From: Galaxea fascicularis
Taxonomy: Eukaryota; Cnidaria; Anthozoa; Scleractinia; Euphylliidae
NCBI GenBank assembly: GCA_948470475.1
Contig: OX419338.1
Coordinates: forward strand, 3,453,944 to 3,517,943
Reading direction: 5' to 3'
DNA length: 64,000 nucleotides
Shown: positions 11,001 through 22,175 of the stretch, piece by piece
Layout: every line of letters begins with the position of its first letter
Numbering within the stretch: the first letter of the stretch is position 1
Program-made: the position numbers and the translations under genes
The notes under the pieces: model-generated
What the model saw: only the letters and a program-made list of their open reading frames with translations
Told to the model about the DNA's origin: nothing
The model's database searches: none

Positions 11001-13979
11001 CAAGTCACCCTCAATTTTGAGTCAGTAAACTTACTAGTTGAATGCTTGTCCTCTCAGATCAGTCTAGGGACAGGAATGCATTTGAAGGTTCCATTGTTGC
11101 AAATACCCCTTTGAGTTTAAGCAAAGTATCCTACAGTGCCCCTTTAGAACTGGATTGATATAAACTGCTGGACTTATTTTCTGGTTCTTTTGTCCAGGTT
11201 GAAGACTGCGAACGAGCTTACTTTAAAATGGACAATGTGCTCATTGATGACCGGCGAATTCATGTAGATTTCTCCCAGTCGGTTGCAAAAGTAAAGTTTC
11301 AAAAGCAAGGTGTGTGTTGAATTATGCTTACAAAAGCATTGTTTGTGGAGTCTCTAAAGCATGTGATTCATTGGCTTGACAATTTTTCGTTAAACAAATT
11401 TACCCTCTTCTTTGTTTGTGTGTTTGTTGTTTTGTTTAAACAGGGGCTAAACCAGTCTTTCCAGGAAAAGATGACAAGGACAAACCTAAATTTGCTTTGA
11501 AAGGTAGCAAAGGTGACGACAAGTATCCTTTTTGCAAGTTGGCGATGAAGAAAAATGGTCCATTGTCATATTCTAATCATTTTCTTTTGGGAACCGTTCA
11601 TTCTTAAGGTCGATATCATCAAACTACTTATCTTAACTAGGAAAATGGAAGAGTGAGAAAAAAAATCATTGAGAGTAAAGTTGACTTTTACGCCTCAAAT
11701 TTATGACTGGAAATTTTTTTAAATTGTCTCTTGACTCACAAAACAAGCTATGATCTGGTATTTGAAGACGATGAACACAGGGAAGGAAAATCCGGAGAAA
11801 GAAGGAAGAGACACAGAAGACAGAGCAACAGTGATGAAGAAGCCAACAAACCAAGAAGCAGCGAAGGAAAGCGAAATGAATCAAGGAGAGCAGAGAGTAG
11901 TAGTGATGATCATAAAAGGAAAAGAAAACCAGATGAGAGGGAAAGGAGAAGAGAAAGAAGGGGAAGTTATGACAGCGGAGATGAGAATAGAAGAGAAAGC
12001 AGAAGAAGAGAAAAGCGTGAGAGAAGAAGTGCTAGCAATGATAACAGAGACAGAAAAGGAAGAAAAGAAAGGGAGAAACCGCGGAGAAAGGAAAGTAGTG
12101 ATGATGGAGATAGAAGGGAAAAAAGAGAAAAAAGAGAGAGAAGAGGGAGTTCTAATAGCAGTGATGACGAGAAGGTCAAAAGGAAAAAGAAATTACAAGC
12201 AGATGATACCTCAAGAGATCGTAAGGTAAGTAAAAATAAATAACTAACGTAACTGGAATTTCTCGTTTTCTTAATATGTCATTGAAAAATATTAAATAAA
12301 TAAAAATAAGGGGCTCTGTATGATGAAAAATGGAGAAACCTTGATATGAGGATTTAGTTCCTCCTTGTCGACATCCTTTTTTGCCCTTTTTTATCCTTTG
12401 CAAATAAATAAATAAATGAATAAACCTGTAAGATGGGTAAGACAGCTGTTTTTTCCCTCAAGTGGATTGGTGCCAGAGTGAAGAGAAATTCTATTTTAAC
12501 CAGTTAGTGGCTGTCTTAAGCTGCCAAATTATGAAGAGGAATTGTTAAATTTGCACTAGATATGTTTTGGTGCTGCAGATCCCTGGCAGACGTGCATAGC
12601 GTTTCATTAAACCTGGTATTTTCAGTAATTTACTCGTTATTTACCATTATTACCCATTTGATCATTATCCCAGCGCAGTGAAGGAAACCGTTCATCAGAA
12701 TCTCAAACCAAGGAAAGAGACAACAGACACAGCAGAGAGGACAGGTAGGTTTTTTACAGTGCGTTTACTGAAAACGAGGCCACCCAGACAATGAAAACCA
12801 ATCAGAAGGCAGAACTGAAACAATAGATTTTTTACTTTTTCAAATATCAGCCAATCAAATTTCCGGTACAAAACAATGACATCTCAACTTGTTCGTTGAC
12901 CAGTGATGTTTACGCGACTACGCTGTCGGTTAAATGTCAAGCTAAAAGCGGTAGTACTTTCATGTACCTGCGGCTTTAGGAAGAATTATATGCTGCACTC
13001 AGTTTATTTTAGGTCGTTGGTTGATGTAGAAAACAAAAGCTGTGTAAGTAATGCACTGTAACTTCGTTTGAAGTAACGAAGTTTTTACTCTTCTGGCCCC
13101 AGTTGGATAAAATGCGGATACAATTTATTTTGCCACTGAAACATTTCATCCCCCGGGTAGCTTCTTATCCGCTGAGTACAGTAACCGTCTCTTTGAACAA
13201 CTGGGGCCGGATCTTGCCATATGTACGAAACACGCGAGGAACGAATGACGTTCATGGTTAGGTCACCTAGTGCTAAAAAGAAAGATTAAAAAGTTAAGAC
13301 TCTGATGGGATCCGAATCCATGACATTTGCTATATCGGAGCAGCCTTATCACACCGTGTGAGTGTTATCAAGCCGGCGCACCGTCTGAGAGGAAGTTGTA
13401 TTAATAGGAAGATTTTGCAAAGACAGCACAAGTCAAAAAAGACGGCGTTCTGCCATTGGTCAAGTCGGTTAAATTAGATCTGCGCTTGCTGTCGTCACCC
13501 GTTGTTTTCTTTGCTAAATCTGCCTAATGTAGGAAGCACCACCATCACAGTTTCGTACGCAAAAAGAAAGAAATAAGGGATGTACGGGATTCGAACGTCA
13601 GTAACTCCATTAGACCAGATGGTACGGGTTTGTTGAGACTCTTCATGTGGGCGTAATATCTTTCTTTACTTACGGGGGTGACAACTCTAACAAACGTTGT
13701 TTGAGAAACACTATTTGTAACTTTCAGTCCTCCCGGAAATTTGGGAGATCCCGAGTTTTTTCGGCGACAATCTCACAAAAATGTCAACCTTCGCTTTTTT
13801 TTTTCTGAAATGCCCGAGAACGAAGTCATATTTCCCTGAAAAATTCCAGGGTCTCCAGAAATAGGATGGCAACTTGTTAATTCACTTCCCTTTGATATGA
13901 TAGGGAACACTCACCCAGGAGGAAAGAACGGCATTCTGACGGACACAAAGGCAAGCACTCTTCAAGTCATAGACGTTAG
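5053..13979 (+). CDS. PPIL4: Peptidyl-prolyl cis-trans isomerase-like 4 (cyclophilin plus RRM), complete, 14 coding exons
   Basis: Exons: 5053-5122, 5310-5377, 7168-7232, 7480-7597, 7936-8078, 8490-8586, 8987-9103, 10682-10806, 10885-10951, 11198-11309, 11444-11522, 11748-12225, 12674-12744, 13904-13979. All have GT/AG borders and matching phases, giving 561 residues. The start [17 protein letters not shown] opens a cyclophilin domain (about 1-165) containing QTGDPTGRG and FFEAE. A linker with the PPIL4 signature [19 protein letters not shown] follows. An RRM then runs from about 238 to 318, with LFVCKL (RNP2-like) and YAFIEF (RNP1-like) and the conserved end [18 protein letters not shown]. 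The tail from about 350 is a long Arg/Lys/Ser/Glu-rich segment, as in nuclear splicing-associated proteins. The family acts in the nucleus as a spliceosome-associated cyclophilin. The protein is about 70 residues longer than the human one, mostly in the charged tail. The exon 11 donor (GTATCC) is weak; the rest is firm. Confidence 0.95.
5420..5846. mobile_element. MITE in PPIL4 intron 2
   Basis: The left end gtgtctaaatg(t)ccggcagccggtc at 5420 matches in inverse the right end gactggctgccagtcatttagacac ending at 5846. A further inner pair (gaccggctgcaggtcatctaga) near 5620 suggests a rearranged or duplicated terminus. No coding capacity. Confidence 0.5.
6060..6844. mobile_element. Terminal-inverted-repeat element in PPIL4 intron 2
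   Basis: The left end gcagggtccgaaattaac (6060) and the right end gttagtcgcaatgtcggaccctgc (ending 6844) are inverted. Subterminal copies of ttggtcgccaa/ctggcgaccag occur at both ends. Nothing coding is visible. The subterminal motif is echoed in the element at 28428-28584. Confidence 0.5.
8284..8417. repeat. Foldback repeat with tRNA-like B-box motif
   Basis: The outer segments gcaatttatgcaattgc and ggcgataaattgc are inverted, as are cctgaaaaaaattcaggact and agtcctaaattat...ttcagg. The middle holds ggttcaaacccc, a B-box-like sequence, so it may derive from a tRNA-related repeat. It lies in PPIL4 intron 5, about 70 bases before the exon 6 acceptor. Confidence 0.45.
9176..9565. mobile_element. 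Tigger/pogo-like MITE in PPIL4 intron 7
   Basis: The ends CAGTGGAATCCCGG (9176) and CCTGGATTCCACTG (9565) are inverted and flanked by TA on both sides, as expected for Tc1/mariner-superfamily insertions. About 390 bp, with no transposase frame. Confidence 0.6.
10469..10616. mobile_element. 148-bp palindromic MITE, copy 1 (PPIL4 intron 7)
   Basis: Almost the whole element is one hairpin. It begins ggccatattcatattctcgg, has its centre near 10542, and ends with the inverse, closing in ggcc. The stem is over 60 bp with a few mismatches and an AT-rich loop. It is flanked by TA on both sides. A copy of the same length lies at 16899-17046 in an NDC80 intron. Confidence 0.8.
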
Positions 13980-14524
13980 CCTCGTAACCAAGATGTTTCG
14001 GGGTACTAAAGGCAGACCTACTCTCACTTCTCTACAAAACTGTAAAGTTTTGGAAAGCAGAGAGCAGAGCGCGCTTAGAAAGTGGTGTTTAGCGATACGA
14101 ACTCCAGATCAATCCAAAACACGGAACCAGTTGTGTGGTTGTTTGCCGTCCAGGAGAACGGGGGCAGGCTCTGGAGCGATCCCATTTAACTAACAAAGTT
14201 ACGCGAGTGCTTGCAACTTCTTTGCCACATGCAGTAATGTCATATTTTTCAGACATAGCAGCTAGAATTATGCACGCCGCAGTATCTCTCAAACATTCTG
14301 GCAAACCGAAGTTGTTTTTGTGCCTCAAAAGGAAAAGGCTAAAATATTTGACATCAGCTTTCTTCGAAACAAGGGTCGATAGTTCCAGGGCCATAATTTA
14401 ATTCAGGAAATAAGGTATTCACTCCAGAATTCAGTTAACTCACGAGGAAAACAATCCTTACATATTTTCTTTCTTACTCACTGATAGATTATACATTTGA
14501 AACCAATATCCGTGACGTTGAACA
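13980..14524. other. PPIL4 3' flank and spacer
   Basis: This stretch follows the PPIL4 stop and probably contains its 3' UTR. No AATAAA lies close to the stop; the nearest in this direction is near 14812, beyond the SINE. Overlapping short frames on both strands at 14089-14401 show no recognisable domain. Confidence 0.4.
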
Positions 14525-14757
14525 GTAATAATAATAACTGTATTTAAGTCTCGAATCGTTCTAGCTGAACACGAGTGCTCTACTAATTGGGGAAACTGTA
14601 AATCAAATGAAATGTTGGTTTTTGAGAGGGGAAAACCGGAGTACCCGGAGCAGAGTAGAGAACCAACAAGCTAAGCCCACTTATGACGCCGAGTCCGGGA
14701 ATCGAACCCGGGACACATTGGTGGAAGGCGAGCGCTCTCACCACTGCGCCAACCCAT
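14525..14757 (-). mobile_element. tRNA-derived SINE, near full length
   Basis: On the - strand the element starts with a tRNA-like head. The A box is GGCGCAGTGGTGAGAGCG and the B box is GGGTTCGATTCCC. The acceptor stem no longer pairs, so it is not a functional tRNA. A body follows (tagcttgttggttctctact, gggtactccggttttcccct, tttgatttacag), then a conserved segment attagtagagcactcgtg, and it ends in a (TAA)n tail at 14525. A second, truncated copy at 24271-24345 shares the 3' body, confirming a dispersed family. The body resembles cnidarian SINEs I know of. Confidence 0.8.
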
Positions 14758-16029
14758 TAAGACTGATAAAGGTGAAAAAAGGGCTTTTTTGTTGTCTATC
14801 ACAATGGCCCACAATAAATGTGAGACACTTTATTAAATTTTGTGGAGACAGTTTTTCTTTTATCACAAGATAGAGTACAAGCCGAATCCTCCTTCAATTT
14901 ATTGACACACTGATCACCAGTATACAGCCTCGTTGCGAAATGACTTAGATGCTGGGACTTCCTTTTTGAGTGTTTGCAGTAAAGAATTTAAGTTATATAG
15001 GAAAATTAATCACCTGATAAGGGAATTCCACGTTTTATAGTACACTCAACAAAATTACTTAATTCTGATGGGTCTAGAGCAGTACAATTAATACCAAATA
15101 GTACTCGGCCGGAGTACCTATACCTATTAAGTTTCCTTGGCAACAGTGCGTAAGAATCGCGATATCGATTTTTCAAGGGAAATTCAACGTGGAATTCACG
15201 ACTCAAGTGAATTTTTCTTGAATCTCAAAACAAAAAAAAGACTTCCTCGGACCATTTCTCCGTTCGCGATAGACTTCCGCCGTGCTAATAAGCGTAATCG
15301 GCGTCATACAAAATCTTCCGGGAAAGCCATCTTTAAATAAAAAAAGGGAAAATTTTCTATTTCCTCATTTCGCTTAGGTTTTTACTTCGTAAACTGTGAC
15401 AATAGTGTTAAAAACATAAGTAAAACCTAATTTTTTCGAATAGTGCCGAATACCTAGCTTCGACAGCCAATCAGATGGCGAGAATTTGTTTAGCTATGCG
15501 ATTCCGGCCTAAATACCACCCTGGGTGCTTTTTTGAGCCCGTGAGAGCGGGCTCTTATTTTTCAAACACTAACATCGAGCAAGTGAAGGCATTTTTAAAG
15601 AATAACAAATCAAGTTATAATAAGTTCCTTTCCTCGTCCAAACAAAACAAAAGTGAAAAAGCTGAAACAAGCCATGACACGCTGGACAACAAGGGAAATG
15701 TTTTGTTTTCTTGGAAGAGTGGGTGGGGTGAGAGCTGAGTTAGTTATTGCGTTTAAGGGTGGGCGCTGATTCGAATAGATACGGTACGGGTGCCAGTTGT
15801 TATAGAATAAAAACTCTGGTTACAGTGCCTTCTATTTGGGTCTCACGGCAAGTCTCTGTAGTCTGGGAATCGGGCTGTTGATTTTCAAACTTAGAAGTCT
15901 CTTTATTCATGGCATTGTCTTCATATGGTAGTCGAGAAAGAACATCCAAGTGAATTCAATTACGTGATGTTTTCGTTTGACAAGATAATATAAAACTGGA
16001 GTTAACCAGGTCCACGACTGCCTGAAAAG
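14758..16029. other. Spacer between convergent PPIL4 and NDC80
   Basis: No gene is seen. Frames at 15137-15340 and 15475-15738 have no recognisable domain. On the - strand an AATAAA (TTTATT at 15902-15907) lies about 125 bases past the NDC80 stop and is a plausible poly(A) signal for that gene. Confidence 0.4.
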
Positions 16030-17884
16030 CTATTCCTCTTGTTTTTGTTGTTGGTGTTGTAAAAGAATGGATGATTTAGGAACCTCCCAATGCTTGGCTT
16101 GTTCAAGTTCATCCTCCGCATGTTCAAGAACGTCGTGAATTCGACTCTGAAACGAAAAAGTAGAATTAACTGCCGGGACAAAAGGGGAGGTTCTTAGGTG
16201 GTAGTATGGAGAGGAAGAGACAACCATTTGTTGTGAAAGCATAAAAGAAAAGGGACAACTAAAGCTAAACAACCAACAGGTTGAAGGCACAGCAACCTCG
16301 CCAGATCGTATCATTGTAATCATTGAGATTAATAAATTCATTAGTTCCCGGGCAAGCCAGGTTCGTCATCCTGTACCTTTAAACGATGATTTCAGCGCCA
16401 TTTGCGAGTTTTACAGTGCGATATTGCAGGAGTTTCTGAACTCGAGCGTGAGAAAATAGCAATGTTCGGCCGAAAGATTAGATGTCTCTTCAAATGGCTC
16501 ATCGGTCAACTTTTATTCGTGGCTCTGAGAGTTTAGCTAATAAAGTCAAGTTATCTTAACCAGAGAAGCATCTGCGATATCGCGATGTAACTCGCGCTGA
16601 AATTGTTACTACACGGTACTGGAGCACGGCAGAAATTGTATTACAAAGTGAGACAAAAATTAGATGTGTAAACCGGCCCGAAGTCAACTTCTGTTATATC
16701 AGTGATAAAAAACAGGTGAAAATTCACCCCTACCTGAATTAGAGTTTTGTGCTCCTTTATGACATGACAAGCCTTCAGAATAAAGTCAGAATATTCTTTT
16801 ATTTCTTGCTCACGTGCGACTTTACTTTCGTCTGCCCTGTATATCAATTGAGGTTATAGCATTAGTAAAAGCCAGCGTGATTCAGTTACCATCGAATAGG
16901 CCATATTCGTATTCTCGGTATTGAACTGGATCTAGCATGAAGTCGAGGCTCTTGCGGGGGAATCTTTTCATATGTAAATGTATTCCCCTGCAAGAGCCTC
17001 CACTTCATGCTAGATCCAGTGCAATACCGAGAATACGAATATGGCCTGTTATAAAGTATTACTCTTGAAAAATTCGGGTGAACTTCACTCACAAAATCAC
17101 TTTCGGCTCACTGAGGCACGTTTCTCGAAAACATTTCCAGCCTGAAAAGCAATTTCTAAAACTGTGATCCACTTGTTCGAAAAAGCTGGTGTTTTACTAA
17201 GATTTCAAGATAGGAAAGGGCAAATTTGTTGCAAAATACGTCTTCGTTTTTAAGATATGAAATTATGGCACCCGAAATAGGCCCGAAGAGTTTCGAGAGT
17301 TTCGAGAAACGCGCACCTGATTTCTTTAAACAGGGTTCATACAGAAAACTGCTACCTTTTTTCAAGGACTTTTCAAGGACCGGAGTTATTTTTCAAGGAG
17401 CCTCCAATAAATGTGATGTTACTGGGTAAATAATAAAAAAATATACTTTACTACTTTAAATCATATGCACCTTTTCACAATACTTGCTGTTACATTTGTC
17501 CTTTAAGACGCCTGATGTTTCTTTTCCGCCATGTGCGAACGTAGTGCATTCTTTTCCATCGTTGTTAAAGTGATAGTTTTGTTGTTCACCATGCAAAATG
17601 CTTTCCGCAAATCGCCTTTTACTTGCCTAAACCATTTCTATTCTTCCTTGGTTAACAATGTACACTTTCCGGGCATTTTTTTTGGCAAGTAGCCACCGAC
17701 AACACAATTGCAACGTTTTGAAAAAACTCTACAATTACCACGCTCCATGTGACACTATGCGCAAGAGCGTCACAAATCATACACAACCATTTGTCAATTT
17801 GGTTTCGGCTCGCAGTTTAGCTCACATTTCAGTTTTAATTTCGTGTGCAGGTTATCCTTCGACAAAAAACGAAAAAATACTCTA

Positions 17885-17922
<38 letters not shown>

Positions 17923-20900
17923 AAAATTTATTCGACCCCTACAGATTTTATGTTGGAAAAAATCAAGGACTTTTCAAGGACTCCCTCTAAAATTCAAGGA
18001 CTTTTTCAAGACTGTGCGAACCCTGTAATAAATATACGCAAGTCCCATTTATGGCCGAGGCTCAAGCCGGACTGAGACGTATTTCAGTTAAATCTGCGGT
18101 GAAGACGCCAGTAATAATGAGTATATCTCCTCCCAAAGCAAGGAACAAAATGAATGAGTTCAGTCTTGTGTATCAGACAGCACAAATATATATACATTTG
18201 TACAGCTTACGTTACCTAAGCTTAAGTTCTTTTAATTTCCCTTCCTGTTCTTCCACTGCCTCTTGATAATCGAACAGTTTTCCTCGCATTTGTTGAACGC
18301 GCTCATCTAGACTCTGCGCGCTACCTGTGGATTTTTGGTACTCTTTAGCCATGATCTAACAAGAAAAAAAAAAAGTTAAAAAAAAGACGAAAAACTCCAG
18401 GTAAACAATTGTTACAAGTTTTTATTTTGCAATCCAAGTTTTAAAATCACCTTTTAACTCGCTACACTCTAGTGTAAGAGAAAAGGGCACAACAACAACT
18501 TTGTCCGTTCACAAACTTCTGGAAAGAAAGAGGACTAAGTTCAACAGCTCTATTGCAAAACGTCGCGGAAACTTGCAGTTGACGAGTAACGCCTCGTAAA
18601 TGATATCGTCAAAATACGACGAAAATACGAGTTAGCCAACTTTCAATAGCTAGCATTCGTGCATTATACTCATTCAATTCTACCCGCTTTACAATCGAAC
18701 GTCGATTATCCGGATCCCGTTTAACCGGACATTTTGCTTATTCGGCCTTTTCTCCCCCTTCCCGCTGCCATGAATATTGATTAGTAGCGAAAATGATCCG
18801 TGGCACCCATACTGCATGTAACTGATTACTTGACGAGTTTGTCTTCCTTTTGAGCTTGAAAAGCGTTCGTCTCGTTGCATTTTCGTTGCGTACGAAATGT
18901 AATGTTTTGAAGCAAAAGAACTTGTTTGATTTCTTCAACGGAATGAAGATTGAATACCTAGAGACTGGAGTGAATATTTTGATGTTTTTTCCATTACATA
19001 ATATAGGCAATGCAAACGTTTGAGGATAATCTTTAATTTATTCTTGTCTTAGTGTAACTTCATAAATATTCATATTTTTGATTATCCAAACCTTGATTAT
19101 CCGAACTTTTTTCGCTTCTCCCAGCAAGTCCGGATAATCGACGTTTTAGTTTCTTCGGCAATTAAACTTTTCACTGTCAGTTTAATCTCTCCAGAAATTA
19201 CTATTTTACAGCCATCATACCTCTTTTTTCCACTCCAAATCCTTGTCTAAGGTTTTCAATTTCATCTCAAGTCCCGTCGCTTCTTCCTGTTTTTCTGAAG
19301 TCATATCAGTTATCTGTTAAAAAATAAAAAAAAGCAAAAATTTCGAATGACCCTTGGTTCGTGTCCTTCAGGCTGTCTTTATTTTATCGTTAAAAACAAT
19401 ATTTAAATCTTTTTTTTTAAACAGCAATAACGACTAAAATCCATCATAGAATCAGATTTGTTGCATTTGCAGGCTGAAAATGACAGTTGTTGATGTTCTG
19501 ATAGTTTGTTGAAAACAGCACGGTCAGCGGTACTTGCTGAATACTTCATGTATACCTGATCGTAGGCCTCCTCCTCGGTGATGACTTGAGACTTGATCGC
19601 ACGACTCTTCTCGCTTATTTGTTGCTTCAGGCGAAGCAGAGCAGGCTGCAGCAGAATATTGAAGGAAGATCAATTCTGAAGACAAACACTATCAACTCAA
19701 CTGATAGGGTAAATTGGCCAATCAAGTGAGATTAACAATTAAAGTTGTTGGTTGAGAGTGTATGGTCACTGTTGCAGGTGAGAGATAAGCCAATACGAGG
19801 GGAGAGGTGATTAGAATGTACATTGTAAAAGGGGGGTTGGATGTGTGGGCAGACCCACCCTCGAACACTGAATACCAGTCCATGGAGTGAAATGTGTGCC
19901 GAGGGGGTAGGGGCATGGTAACACAGAATTGAACCAAGCATACATAGGATTTACCTTAATTGTGCATTTAAAGTCCACGTGAGTTCTCTGATCAGGCCTC
20001 TGGGAATGTGGATTGAAATGCATCTCAAAATCAATTCCATTTGCATTTTCTGCTGACGGTGGGATGAGTTTCAACTTCCTTGCCATTTCATTGTATTCGC
20101 GAATGTGTTTTTCCGACTGAAAGAAAAAAAATATCGGTCTTCATAGGTAAATTTCTTTTCGAGTAGACTGCGAGCGGTCTCTCTTTTGCTCTATAATCTG
20201 TGGAACGAACACGATGTACCAGCGGGGAGTCCGCGAGCCGGTAGTTTCGTGGGTGCCTGATACGAGTGAAAAGAGGGACCGGCACTCTAGTGACGGCGTG
20301 TTTTGATTGGTCAGTCTATGAAACGATGACGCGTAACTGTCACCAACATTCATCAACGCTAATCAAAACTCGCTCTTCTTGAAAAGGAAAAATGTTTTCG
20401 CCGTTTTGGCGACAAGTTTCGGTAAAAGCCGTATTTACCAAAGCTATTCTGTTGCAAAAAGTGTGATCGATGCTGTTGCGCGGGAGGTGCTCATTGCCGA
20501 GAAATATTTCCCGTGCTGATGTAGTTGATGTACGATGTTTTTGGGCTGTTGACAGATCTTGTGAAAGTTCACCAGAGGTGGTCTTTCTTCTACGAACATC
20601 TACGTAAATATCATAAAACCGTCACATACGGCTTTACAATATTACTGGTTTCTTTGGCGTAGAATCGCTCTTCGCATCTTCGTGCCGAAAAACTTGTCCG
20701 TGATCGCTTCGATAGATTTTGAAACCTGCTCAAGGCGGGGTGGGCGTAGATGATGTGAACTGTCATGACTGTCACCGGGATTCAGAAATGCTTTATGAAT
20801 CCCTTGCAGTCCCTCTTTTCCCTCGTAACAAGCGCCCACGAAACTACGAAACTACGCAGATCCCCGCTTGCATATCGCGTTCGTCCCAGTCTACTTAGCG

Positions 20901-22144
20901 AGGGGTGAGGGAGAAAAACAAAATTCTTCCTGGAAACGGGAGACTGGGATTTTTTCTGGGAAATATGATATAGTTGCGGGATACTGCAGTAAAAGAAACA
21001 GCTAAGTTTGATATTTTTACAAGAATGTCACCGAAAAATCGGGAGGGTGTTCCAACTTTCCGGGAGACTCAAAGTTAAACATAGTGTTGTTCAAACAACG
21101 TTTGTTAGAGTTGTCACCCCCGCTTTCTTTAATTTTTACTCGTCTGTAAAACTAGAAAACAAACTTGTTTTAGTATTTAGAAAATTAGTTTGGAATAATC
21201 TAACATTTAGTCCGAGTTCCAACTGAGGTACAGTACTTTAACTTTCAGTTAATATTCGCATTGCCCTCTGACCTCTTCGTGTTTTTTAGCATACTGCATC
21301 TCTTTTTCCCAGATCTGCTGATCAAAATAATCGCGACTTTTTTCAAGCTGCTCCACTGCTCTCTGTAATTCTCTTTTTTCATGCTTCATTCTTTCCACAT
21401 CTGCTGCACTGAGCTCTTGGCTGTTGAGTGTGCTCTGTAAGATGGATAAATAATTAAACAGATAAAATAATCAACAAATAAATAAATTTTATAGAGGGAA
21501 AGGGAGGTGACATTCAGTTCCATATAGATTTTTCAACATATTTTACACTTGGGTGAGAACAGCTCTGCAGTTTGCAAAAGACTGATCACGCGATGCCATT
21601 TTAGTTGTTCTCGCCCGTGGCTGCTAAAGAGAAAACCGCGAGTTGAAGAGATGTTGAAAACAAAGACATATCCCATTAGATGGGGCATTATAGACACAAG
21701 ACATCTTTCATTCTTCTAGACTTTGTCTAAAGCAGGAAAAATAATAAGGCAGCCAGTCCACTTTTAGCGGCCGCAGGAAAAAAAAAATGGCATGATGTGA
21801 TCAGTATCTTGGAAACCGCAGAGCAGCAAAACAATTTTATCATCTGACCAGAATTTTTGAACTGCAGACTGAAACCAACGGTCCGCGAAGTGGGCTGAAA
21901 AAAGTCCACGGACTAATGTTTTAGTGTATATATAAGTTGGGTGGGTCTGGGAAAACATGGACAGTAACAACAAGATTTTACCGCTGGCTTCAAGAGAACA
22001 AATGCAGCTCAGAACCCACCACGATTAGCCAGCCACTTAGCTCGATTAGCTTTGCTATTTCTAAGTGGCTGTGCTCTTTTCTATTGTAATTTTTTATCTC
22101 TTGTATTTGTCTACACTGTGTAATTTCCGGGCACGAAATAAAAG

Positions 22145-22175
<31 letters not shown>

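Larger units (their letters stand above)
17331..18025. mobile_element. hAT-like non-autonomous element in NDC80 intron
   Basis: The ends cagggttc (17331) and gaaccctg (18025) are inverted. Subterminal repeats of tcaaggacttttcaagga occur near both ends. It contains an (AC)n tract and a degenerate BED-type zinc-finger frame on the - strand, typical of hAT-related elements. No transposase catalytic region is visible. Confidence 0.55.

Noticed and set aside
11967..12179. Leu/Ser-rich frame on the - strand and second + frame in PPIL4 exon 12
   Set aside because: Both are consequences of the GA-rich codons of the PPIL4 charged tail.
14089..14401. Opposed frames of about 90-100 codons downstream of PPIL4
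   Set aside because: They overlap on opposite strands with no recognisable domain, and lie in the likely PPIL4 3' UTR.
14689..14757. Functional tRNA-Gly-like gene on the - strand
   Set aside because: The acceptor stem is unpaired and the sequence continues into a SINE body with a (TAA)n tail, and a second body copy exists at 24271-24345.
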